Assembly (NCBI GenBank): GCA_020024255.1
Contig: JAHHTX010000049.1
Location: forward strand, 1 to 14,704
From: Anaerotignum sp.
GTDB lineage: Bacteria; Bacillota; Clostridia; Lachnospirales; Anaerotignaceae
Length of the DNA: 14,704 nucleotides
Direction of reading: 5' to 3'
Positions 8,421 through 14,169 of this stretch are shown one piece after another (position 1 is the stretch's first letter; each line of letters opens with the position of its first letter). The notes under the pieces are model-generated. The model saw nothing but the letters and a program-made list of their open reading frames with translations. It did not search any database and was not told the DNA's origin. Position numbers and translations under genes: made by a program.

Positions 8421-8562
8421 ATGACAGGAAAACGGGAGCAGACTTAAAATTAGTTTGGAAAGTGGTATTTTTCGTATAGGAAATATGGCACTGATACTGT
8501 AAGTCGGCACAAAACGGTTACAGAATAGATAATCCGTTTATGGTGTTTTGATTTTATGAAAA

Positions 8563-8585
8563 CCATTGTTTGCAATGGGATTTTT
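8563..8585 (+). terminator. Second, orphan terminator-like hairpin
   Basis: CCATTG-TTTG-CAATGG (8563-8578) is followed by a T run (8581-8585). With the strong kinase terminator about 140 bp upstream, it may be a back-up or may end a separate short transcript. Confidence 0.4.
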
Positions 8586-8618
8586 GTTTGTGCAGTTTTA
8601 TAATCTTTTATCACACCA

Positions 8619-8650
8619 CATAGTATATGCTAGAAAAAACATATATTATG
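8619..8650. promoter_or_regulatory. 11 bp inverted repeat upstream of the LysR gene (possible operator)
   Basis: CATAGTATATG (8619-8629) and CATATATTATG (8640-8650) form an 11 bp dyad with one G-U/mismatch position and a 10 bp A-rich spacer. LysR-type proteins bind AT-rich interrupted dyads of the T-N11-A kind upstream of their own promoters; the site is 57 bp upstream of the putative -35. The role is inferred from position and symmetry only. Confidence 0.35.
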
Positions 8651-8706
8651 ATATGGTTATTGATGAAAATTTTATCGGAAAGTGAAAAAGTTTGAGAAAA
8701 TGACTC

Positions 8707-8735
8707 TTGCCGAAAGCCATAGGATTGCCTATAAT
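8707..8735 (+). promoter_or_regulatory. Promoter of the LysR-type regulator gene
   Basis: TTGCCG (8707-8712), a 17 bp spacer and a perfect TATAAT (8730-8735). Transcription would start near 8742, leaving an unusually short leader of about 18 nt that still contains the AGGGGGGCG ribosome binding site. The -10 box lies inside the palindrome at 8728-8747. Confidence 0.6.
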
Positions 8736-8747
8736 AGCAATTATAGG
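8728..8747. promoter_or_regulatory. Perfect palindrome over the -10 box (putative autoregulatory operator)
   Basis: CCTATAAT and ATTATAGG are perfect inverted 8-mers separated by 4 bp. The left arm contains the -10 hexamer and the right arm runs into the start of the transcript and the first G residues of the ribosome binding site. A bound dimer would block polymerase, so repression, most simply autorepression, is a reasonable inference. Confidence 0.5.
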
Positions 8748-8759
8748 GGGGCGAAAAAA

Positions 8760-9647
8760 ATGAATTTAAATCAGCTTTATTACTTTAAAACATTAGCAGA
8801 GTTGGAACATTACACGAAGGCGGCAGAGAAAATGAATATTTCTCAGCCAACACTAAGTCATTCCATTGCAGCACTGGAAAAGGAATTGGGGGCATATCTT
8901 TTTGAAAAACAAGGCAGAAATGTGGTGTTGACAAAGTTTGGGAGAGTTTATATGTTCTATGTGGAGAATGCCTTGACACAGCTTGAACTTGGCAAAAATC
9001 AGATTGCACGGCTTGTATCTGAAGGTGGCGGTCATGTGGGGCTTGCCTATATGACATCTGTAGGAACAAATTTTGTGCCGGATATTATAGCAGGCTTTCT
9101 TGATGACCCACAGAATAAAAATATCTCTTTTTCCTGTTATGAGGGGAATACAAAAACCCTCTTATATAATTTGAAACGGGAAAAATATGACTTGATTTTC
9201 TGTTCCATGGTAGAAAGCGAACAAGATGTAGAGTTTGTTCCGGTTTATGAACAGGGACTTGTGGTAATTGTGCCGGAAAATCATCCGCTTGTGGAAAAAG
9301 GGAAAGTGACCATACAGGATATCTGCCCTTATCCATTGATTTGTTATACAAAGGAAAGCGGCATGCGAAGAATTATTGATGATCTTTTTGTAAAAGCACA
9401 AATTATGCCGAACATTCTTTGCCAGTTTGAGGATGTCAATTCTATGGCGGGACTGGTGGCAGCAAATCAAGGCATTGCCATTATTACTGACAACCCGTCT
9501 ATACAGAATTATAAAATAAAAAAACTGGAGTTTGATACACCTTATTCCAAACGTATGGTTTATATGGCTTATGTGCTGAATCGATATTTGCCGCCTGCAG
9601 TAGAGCAATTCAAGGATTATATTATCAAAAGAACGAAAGAAAAATAA
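8760..9647 (+). CDS. LysR-type transcriptional regulator
   Basis: This 295-residue protein is of standard LysR length. The N-terminal winged helix-turn-helix (about 3-60) is typical: NLNQLYYFKTLAELEHYTKAAEKMNISQPTLSHSIAALE, split here by the usual TKAAEKM...SQPTLSHSI core. It is followed by a linker helix and a two-lobed effector domain (about 90-290) with VSEGGGHVGLAYM, VIVPENHPL and ANQGIAIITD. The overall pattern is closest to CynR/GltC-like members; the inducer and targets are unknown. The frame is open 26 codons further upstream, but ATG 8760 is preferred because it begins the family's conserved start and has AGGGGGGCG in front; the upstream codons would run through the promoter. There is no divergent neighbour, the usual LysR target, so it may act elsewhere or on itself. 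The repeat element starts 19 bp after its stop. Confidence 0.95.
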   Translation: MNLNQLYYFKTLAELEHYTKAAEKMNISQPTLSHSIAALEKELGAYLFEKQGRNVVLTKFGRVYMFYVENALTQLELGKNQIARLVSEGGGHVGLAYMTSVGTNFVPDIIAGFLDDPQNKNISFSCYEGNTKTLLYNLKREKYDLIFCSMVESEQDVEFVPVYEQGLVVIVPENHPLVEKGKVTIQDICPYPLICYTKESGMRRIIDDLFVKAQIMPNILCQFEDVNSMAGLVAANQGIAIITDNPSIQNYKIKKLEFDTPYSKRMVYMAYVLNRYLPPAVEQFKDYIIKRTKEK

Positions 9648-9648
9648 G

Positions 9649-9804
9649 ATGGCTGAAAAGCTGAAAGGAACTGTACAAAACAGCTTTAAGAAAAATGCAA
9701 AGGGATTATTGCCTGTTATTATAAGCGATTTTTTCCGCTGCCTGACTTTTGATGGTACTTGTACAGATGAAAACCGCAGGAAATCAGTACAAGTTCTAAC
9801 ATAA
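9649..9804 (+). CDS. 51-aa open frame at the left end of repeat copy 2 (hypothetical)
   Basis: It begins with ATG one base after the LysR stop codon and reads MAEKLKGTVQNSFKKNAKG at its start and DENRRKSVQVLT at its end. The left terminal inverted repeat of the element starts at codon 7. The last 39 codons align without gaps to the block at 608-724, including the stop position, and the shared ends (KKNA..LL; DEN.RKSV.VL) suggest past coding constraint. The ribosome binding site is poor; translation would rely on coupling to LysR. No known domain is recognised. It may be a relic of a larger coding sequence or an incidental open frame over a structured RNA. Confidence 0.35.
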   Translation: MAEKLKGTVQNSFKKNAKGLLPVIISDFFRCLTFDGTCTDENRRKSVQVLT

Positions 9805-10097
9805 TGTTGAAACTTCCGTATCCGTTATCTGCTGTCGAATATTGTGGATAAAACCCATAGGGAGAATGAAGTGCCTCTATCAGAGGCTGAAAGCAGTCCA
9901 TATCCGAAGCGTAATGTCAGTATTGCACAGCTTTCGGATCTGCCGAACTGAGCAATACCAAAACTCCATAAAGGCAAACAGCACAGGCTTAAACAATGAA
10001 AGCATATACCGAATCTGAAATTTTTATCATGAATCCACTGGTAATTTCAGCCGGATTGGGTAGAATACCTTACGATGTTTTTGTGTGTTATGGAAAA
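9805..10097. other. Interior segment unique to repeat copy 2, rich in potential RNA hairpins
   Basis: No convincing gene is seen. Potential stems include GCCTCT/AGAGGC (9873-9887, 3 nt loop); a branched hairpin bounded by GTATTGC/GCAATAC (9920-9958) with inner CAG/CTG and TCGG/CCGA pairs; and AATCC-A-CTG/CAG-CC-GGATT (10032-10057). The segment 9902-9910 (ATCCGAAGC) can also pair with 9930-9939 (GCTTTCGGAT), which excludes the 9920-9958 fold. This may be the full-length interior of the element, with copy 1 a deletion derivative, or an insertion. Confidence 0.45.
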
Positions 10098-10110
10098 TAC
10101 AGAATAACAC

Positions 10111-10198
10111 AAACGGCTGCATCGGGAACTCCTTTTGCTGCCGTTTTCTTATATTATTTTGCCCCACTGCATTTTCGCACAGTGGGGCTTCTTTTTTT
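10111..10198 (+). terminator. Tandem-hairpin terminator within repeat copy 2
   Basis: The first hairpin pairs AAACGGCTGCA (10111-10121) with TGCTGCCGTTT (10136-10146), with one mismatch. The second is a perfect 9 bp GCCCCACTG/CAGTGGGGC stem (10161-10169 with 10180-10188) followed at once by a T-rich run (10189-10198). It should terminate LysR transcription on the + strand and keep it from running into scfB. Confidence 0.75.
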
Positions 10199-10224
10199 GG
10201 GGTTTTTATACAGCACACTATTCT

Positions 10225-11598
10225 TTAATCAAGTTGTTTTGCAACTTGAAGCATTATGGCACATTCCATTCTTTTGCGGAATAACTGGCATCCGTATTCA
10301 TAAGTACCTGTAATATCGCCTGTTGCGTGGTAGGCATTGGCGGCACAACCACCGGAACAGTACAGCTTTGCCCAACAGTCCTTACAGTCTGGACGGGCAT
10401 AAGCATTGCAGCTGCGGAATTTGTCCTGTGCTGCTGTATTGGTTACCCCTTTCCATATATCTCCAAGGCGATAGGCTTCGTCCCCAACGAACTGATGGCA
10501 AGGGAACAGATCGCCCCAAGGAGTCACAGCCATATATTCTGTACCACTGCCACAGCCTGTGACACGTTTATAAATGCAAGGACCACCTGTAAGGTCAAGC
10601 ATATAGTGGTAGAAGGTAATGGGTTTGCCTTCCTTTTCTCTACGAATCATGTCCTTTGCCAGAATTTCGTACTGTTCAAAAAGAACGGGTAAATCTTCTT
10701 CTGTCAAAGCATAGGATTCTTCAGGGGCACAGACAACAGGTTCCATAGACAGTTCTGTAAAGCCTAAATCTGCCATATGGAAAATATCTTTTGTGAAATC
10801 AATGTTATCATGTGTATATGTACCACGAACATAGTAATCCTTATTTCCACGAGCTTTTATGAGCTTTTGGAATTTCGGTACAATAGTGTCGTAGCTGCCT
10901 TGTCCACCTACGGTGCGACGGAGCTTATCGTGGACTTCTTTTCTACCATCCAAACTTAGCACAACGTTATGCATTTCCCTGTTGGCAAAGTCGATGACAT
11001 CATCATCAATGAGCAGTCCGTTTGTGGTCAAGGTAAAACGGAAGTTTTTATTTTTTTCTTTTTCAATACTTCTTGCATAAGCCACTATCTGTTTGACTAC
11101 GTCCCAATCCATAAGGGGTTCTCCGCCGAAAAAGTCTACTTCCAGATTTTTGCGTGTGCCAGAATGTTCCGTCAAAAAGTCGATTGCCTGTTTACCTACT
11201 TCAAATGACATCAGAGCACGTTCCCCTTGATACTTGCCTTGACTTGCAAAACAGTAATCACAGGTCAGGTTGCAGGTATGGGCAACGTGAAGACAAAGTG
11301 CTTTGATTACAGTATTGTCCTGCTTGAAATGTTTGGCGATTTCTGCATAAGTATCCTCAGTAAAGAGCTTACCGTTTTTTTTCAATTCTGAAATACCGGC
11401 AAAAATTTCTTTTATTTCGTTTTCGTTGACTTCAGGCTCATGTGCATATTTTTTCAACATGGCTTTTGTTATTTCTTCCTGTGTATGAGTTTCGTACATG
11501 GCAATCATGTCATAAGTAATATCATCTACAATATGCACAGCACCGCTGTATACATCTAGTACGATATTATATCCGTTTAATTGATACTGATGAATCAT
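10225..11598 (-). CDS. scfB: SCIFF peptide radical SAM maturase (SPASM family)
   Basis: This 457-residue enzyme has an N-terminal peptide-binding region of the RRE (PqqD-like) kind (about 1-90). The radical SAM core has the cluster motif CNLTCDYC (C109, C113, C116) and FFGGEP (156-161, SAM binding). The C-terminal SPASM/twitch region is rich in Cys for auxiliary 4Fe-4S clusters: C341, C349, C367, C397, C405, C408, C414, C418, C437. This is the layout of the enzymes that install Cys-to-Thr thioether bridges in SCIFF (ranthipeptide) precursors, such as CteB of Clostridium thermocellum and Tte1186. The precursor gene scfA lies just upstream, which settles the assignment. The ribosome binding site (AGAGGAAA) is weaker than that of scfA, and a hairpin separates the two genes. 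No exporter or protease gene is adjacent, as is usual for SCIFF loci. Confidence 0.95.
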   Translation of the reverse strand: MIHQYQLNGYNIVLDVYSGAVHIVDDITYDMIAMYETHTQEEITKAMLKKYAHEPEVNENEIKEIFAGISELKKNGKLFTEDTYAEIAKHFKQDNTVIKALCLHVAHTCNLTCDYCFASQGKYQGERALMSFEVGKQAIDFLTEHSGTRKNLEVDFFGGEPLMDWDVVKQIVAYARSIEKEKNKNFRFTLTTNGLLIDDDVIDFANREMHNVVLSLDGRKEVHDKLRRTVGGQGSYDTIVPKFQKLIKARGNKDYYVRGTYTHDNIDFTKDIFHMADLGFTELSMEPVVCAPEESYALTEEDLPVLFEQYEILAKDMIRREKEGKPITFYHYMLDLTGGPCIYKRVTGCGSGTEYMAVTPWGDLFPCHQFVGDEAYRLGDIWKGVTNTAAQDKFRSCNAYARPDCKDCWAKLYCSGGCAANAYHATGDITGTYEYGCQLFRKRMECAIMLQVAKQLD

Positions 11599-11657
11599 AT
11601 TTTTCCTCTTTCTGTTTTCTATCTATAAATAAAGTATGTTTGTTTTGTGGTATCCGT

Positions 11658-11700
11658 AAAAAATCGCCGTCCATGACTTTCAACCATGGACAGCGATTTT
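11658..11700 (-). terminator. Hairpin with U tract between scfA and scfB (attenuator)
   Basis: On the minus strand, starting 11 bp after the scfA stop, a stem of 8 + 7 bp with one mismatch (11660-11667 with 11693-11700; 11669-11675 with 11685-11691; 9 nt loop) ends in TTTTTT (11663-11658). No promoter for scfB is apparent in the remaining 60 bp, so the hairpin most likely lets only part of the transcripts through, giving much precursor and little enzyme. Confidence 0.7.
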
Positions 11701-11710
11701 CCTGCCGTAA

Positions 11711-11851
11711 TTATCTTTTTTCACACTGCTGGTTTGCAACACCGCAAGATGTTTTGCAAGCAGACTGACAGGATGTCTGGCATTCGCCACAGCCACCATT
11801 TTTCGCACTGGCAGCCAGATCACGGGTATTCAATGTCTGAATATGTTTCAT
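11711..11851 (-). CDS. scfA: SCIFF precursor peptide (six cysteines in about 45 residues)
   Basis: This 46-residue ribosomal peptide precursor begins MKHIQTLNTRDLAAS (leader) and then has six Cys at 21, 24, 28, 32, 36 and 43 in the pattern CGECQTSCQSACKTSCGVAN..C. Both the leader start and the Cys pattern are the family signature. The product should be thioether-crosslinked by the neighbouring enzyme; the biological role of SCIFF peptides is still unsettled, with proposals in signalling or quorum-like regulation. The start is chosen at the ATG with AAAGGAG 8 nt upstream; the frame is open further 5' but that stretch overlaps the promoter and leader hairpins. One oddity: residue 37, right after the fifth Cys, is Gly (GGT), where characterised relatives, as I recall, have Thr. 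Confidence 0.95.
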   Translation of the reverse strand: MKHIQTLNTRDLAASAKNGGCGECQTSCQSACKTSCGVANQQCEKR

Positions 11852-11878
11852 AGATATCACTCCTTTTATCTTTACAGT

Positions 11879-11932
11879 CACCTTTCTGAAAAGGTGCATT
11901 TTCGGAAGTGTCCAACCACTGCAAAGGCAGTG
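11879..11932 (-). promoter_or_regulatory. Two small hairpins in the scfA leader
   Basis: Within the predicted leader of about 93 nt are CACTGC/GCAGTG (11932-11917, 4 nt loop) and CACCTTT/AAAGGTG (11896-11879, 4 nt loop). The second ends about 20 nt before the ribosome binding site. They match no riboswitch class I know; they may stabilise the mRNA. Confidence 0.4.
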
Positions 11933-11950
11933 CGTTCCTTCTTCTTTAAT

Positions 11951-11979
11951 ATTTAACCATATCTTGCGCAATCTGTCAA
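11951..11979 (-). promoter_or_regulatory. Promoter of scfA-scfB
   Basis: Minus strand: perfect TTGACA (11979-11974), 17 bp spacer ending in TGG (an extended -10 dinucleotide TG), and TTAAAT (11956-11951). Transcription would begin near 11944. Confidence 0.65.
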
Positions 11980-12003
11980 ACGAAAGAAAAAAAATTCTTC
12001 GTC

Positions 12004-13407
12004 TTATTTTTGTAATATCTGTATTGCGCCTTCAGGTGCATAAGCTGCTTGCAAAGTTATACCTGCCTGCTCCATATTTTTTACGGCAGATACAAAAGCG
12101 GGAGAAATTTCTTCACCGGGAATAATGAGAGGAATACCGGGTGGATATGCCCAAAGATAGTCAGCGGAAATTGCTCCGGCACTGCCATAGAGTGTTTTAT
12201 TTATAGGTGTACCACTCAAAGCATCATCTATGGTACAGCGGACTTTTGGCAAAGTCGCAGGAAACCCCGTAGAAGAGTTTTTTCCTAAAGATAGGGTTTT
12301 GTCTATGAATGCCAAAGCGTCAGCAAGACGGCAAAGGCCATCATCTGTATCGCAAATGCTTGTCATGGCAAGAACACCATCTTTTTCTGCCATTTCCACT
12401 TCCAAATCAAATTCCTGCCGCAGACGGGAAGAAAGCTCTACACCGGTAATATTTGTATTTCTTGTGCTGATGAAAAGTTTTCCTTTGTCTTGTGTAAAAA
12501 CATTCGGATTTTCTCCGCAAAACAGTTTCAGGTGGGAGAGAGAATTTGCCTTTTTGTAAAAGGCTTGCAACCGCTTTTCATAGGAATCAAAAAGGCTTGC
12601 ACTGTTTTCCTGCAAGAATCGCACACAGCTGTCTATGGCAGCCAATAAAAGATAAGAAGGACTACTTGTTTGAAAAACGGAGAGTTGTCTTTGTACGTTT
12701 TTTACATTTACCCTATTCCCTTTGATGTGCAAAATCGCAGTTTGTGTAGGGGAAGGCAATGTTTTGTGCAGACTTTGTATGACAATATCTGCTCCGCATT
12801 GTATGGCGGACTGGGGAAACCCTTTGGAAAATCCCAAATGTGCACCATGGGCTTCATCTACCAACAAGATGCCGCCATGCTTATGTACCACCTTTGCAAC
12901 TCCCTTTATATCGCATACCACACCTTCATAAGTAGGAGAAGTGAGAAAGACAACATTGCAGTTAGGATTGGCAAGGAGGCCTTTTTCTACAATAGAAGGA
13001 GAAATGCTGCCTGCTATACCGAAATCTTTCACAACGGGAGGCATCAAAAAGACAGGTTGGAGTCCGCAAAGTTCCATACCATGATACACGCTGCGATGAC
13101 AGTTTCTTGCCACAAGAATCTGATCGTTGCGTTTTGTGCAGGCACGAATTGCAGAGAGTATACCGCCGCTGCTGCCGTTTACCAGTAGAAAAGAGTGGTC
13201 TGCTTTCCAAAGCTGTGCTGCATTTTTCATGGCATCTTTCAGTATGCCTTGGGGGTGGTGCAGATCATCAAAGCCGTGGATTTCCGTGATGTCCAGTTGC
13301 AAGGGAAGGGGAGAAGGAAAAACTTTTTTGTTGCGTTTGTGCCCCGGCATATGCAGGGGATAAACATTGCTGTCTGTATATGCTTGTAATTGGTTCCATA
13401 AATCCAT
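12004..13407 (-). CDS. Orn/Lys/Arg decarboxylase family PLP enzyme
   Basis: This 467-residue protein belongs to the aminotransferase-fold Orn/Lys/Arg decarboxylases of the short Gram-positive type (SpeA/YaaO-like). Motifs are PLHMPGHKRN near the N terminus, ITEIHGFDDLHHPQG, NGSSGGILSAI (PLP phosphate contact), VDEAHGAHLGF (Asp to the pyridine ring) and SLHKTLPSPTQTA with the Schiff-base lysine K215. The C-terminal region has the expected YPPGIPLIIPGE. The substrate (arginine, lysine or ornithine) cannot be told from the sequence; a polyamine or acid-stress role is inferred. The start is ATG 13407: GGAGG lies 5 nt upstream, and that same GGAGG overlaps an ATG 12 nt earlier, which is therefore unlikely to be used. 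An intrinsic terminator separates it from purC upstream. A run of eight T follows the stop after a very weak stem. Confidence 0.92.
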   Translation of the reverse strand: MDLWNQLQAYTDSNVYPLHMPGHKRNKKVFPSPLPLQLDITEIHGFDDLHHPQGILKDAMKNAAQLWKADHSFLLVNGSSGGILSAIRACTKRNDQILVARNCHRSVYHGMELCGLQPVFLMPPVVKDFGIAGSISPSIVEKGLLANPNCNVVFLTSPTYEGVVCDIKGVAKVVHKHGGILLVDEAHGAHLGFSKGFPQSAIQCGADIVIQSLHKTLPSPTQTAILHIKGNRVNVKNVQRQLSVFQTSSPSYLLLAAIDSCVRFLQENSASLFDSYEKRLQAFYKKANSLSHLKLFCGENPNVFTQDKGKLFISTRNTNITGVELSSRLRQEFDLEVEMAEKDGVLAMTSICDTDDGLCRLADALAFIDKTLSLGKNSSTGFPATLPKVRCTIDDALSGTPINKTLYGSAGAISADYLWAYPPGIPLIIPGEEISPAFVSAVKNMEQAGITLQAAYAPEGAIQILQK

Positions 13408-13427
13408 AAAAACCTCCATGTGTATGG

Positions 13428-13459
13428 AAAAACCTCCTGTATGCCAAACAGGAGGTTTT
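13428..13459 (-). terminator. Intrinsic terminator of purC
   Basis: A perfect 12 bp stem (13429-13440 with 13448-13459, AAAACCTCCTGT/ACAGGAGGTTTT) with a 7 nt loop ends in five T on the minus strand, 27 bp after the purC stop. Its 3' arm reads GGAGGTTTTT, the same as the ribosome binding site of the next gene 21 nt on. Confidence 0.8.
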
Positions 13460-13485
13460 GTATTAAAGTTTAATTTTTGTGTGCA

Positions 13486-14169
13486 TTAACCCAGAATCAT
13501 GGCAGTCAAATCCATAGGGTCTACGATTTTACCATCTTTGTATACACGCATATTGCCACTTGCGATTTCATCAATGAGGATAACATCGCCATTTTCGCTG
13601 TAGCCAAATTCAAATTTGATGTCATACAGTTCCAGACCTTTTTTTGCCAAATCGTCAGCAACGATTTTTGTAATGGCAAGAGTCTGTTCTTTCATGCTGT
13701 CATACATTTCAGGTGTCATTACACCCAGAACGGACAACGCATCTTTTGTTACAAGAGGGTCACCTTTTTCATCATCTTTCAATGTGGTTTCCACATAACC
13801 ACCTTCGATTTTTGTGCCATCAGCAATATATTCCCCATAGCGGCGAATGAAACTGCCTGTTGCAACCAAACGGCAGATTACTTCCAAACCGTGGCCGAAA
13901 ACCTTTGCAGGTAGAACTTCCATAGTTGCTTCCTGTACATCTGCACTTACATAGTGTGTTTTTACACCTGCTTTTTTCAGCATTTCAAAGTAGTAAACAG
14001 AGGTTTTCAGATTTTCTCTACCAATACCTTCAATGGTCAGTCCTACTGCATTTTCACCAGGATCAAATTTACCATCTTTGCCTGTGCAGTCATCTTTAAA
14101 TTTCAACAGAACATTGCCGTTATCCAGTTTGTATACGTCTTTTGTTTTACCTGTATAAATCTTTTCCAT
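13486..14169 (-). CDS. purC: Phosphoribosylaminoimidazole-succinocarboxamide synthase (SAICAR synthetase)
   Basis: This 227-residue enzyme joins CAIR and aspartate with ATP to give SAICAR in de novo purine synthesis. Visible features are the N-terminal ATP-grasp-like start EKIYTGKTKDVYKLDNGNVLLKFKDD (seen as YTGKTKDVY and LLKFKDD), VICRLVATGSFIRRYG in the middle (matching the family's V.RN...GS..RR motif, here with LVATGSF), LYDIKFEFGY and ILIDEIASGNMRVYKDGK near the end. The usual DEISPD..R is replaced by DEIASGNMR, seen in a divergent clostridial subgroup as far as I recall. The start follows AAAGGAG by 9 nt. It is not in a pur cluster here: the downstream gene is unrelated and a terminator follows. 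I find no purine or ZTP riboswitch in its leader. Confidence 0.95.
   Translation of the reverse strand: MEKIYTGKTKDVYKLDNGNVLLKFKDDCTGKDGKFDPGENAVGLTIEGIGRENLKTSVYYFEMLKKAGVKTHYVSADVQEATMEVLPAKVFGHGLEVICRLVATGSFIRRYGEYIADGTKIEGGYVETTLKDDEKGDPLVTKDALSVLGVMTPEMYDSMKEQTLAITKIVADDLAKKGLELYDIKFEFGYSENGDVILIDEIASGNMRVYKDGKIVDPMDLTAMILG

Larger units (their letters stand above)
8421..8706. other. Non-coding stretch between kinase terminator and LysR promoter
   Basis: No open frame with a ribosome binding site is visible. The stretch holds a short inverted repeat AAACGG/CCGTTT (8512-8539), a terminator-like hairpin (8563-8585) and a longer dyad (8619-8650), listed separately where strong enough. A small RNA ending at the 8563 hairpin is possible, but I see no well-formed promoter for it. 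Confidence 0.4.
9667..10217 (+). repeat. Long copy of the dispersed MITE-like repeat (copy 2)
   Basis: This copy of about 551 bp has the same blocks as 586-848 in the same order and orientation. Its left terminal repeat GGAACTGTACAAA (9667-9679) is intact; the right one (about 10205-10217, TTTATACAG...) is decayed. Part A runs 9688-9804 and part B 10098-10217. Between them lie 293 bp that copy 1 lacks, with a clean edge on each side. Like copy 1 it sits just 3' of a + strand gene and just before the end of a convergent minus-strand gene (scfB, stop at 10225). Confidence 0.75.

Noticed and set aside
8682..8759. 26-codon N-terminal extension of the LysR protein
   Set aside because: Would read through the promoter and palindrome; the ATG at 8760 has a good ribosome binding site and the family start.
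9996..10313. 105-codon + strand frame through the end of copy 2 into scfB
   Set aside because: Crosses two terminator hairpins and continues antisense into scfB; no ribosome binding site.
11852..11971. Upstream extension of scfA by 40 codons
   Set aside because: Overlaps the promoter and leader hairpins; the internal ATG has AAAGGAG and the conserved SCIFF leader.
13408..13419. Decarboxylase start four codons upstream (ATG 13419)
   Set aside because: That ATG overlaps the GGAGG site that serves ATG 13407.
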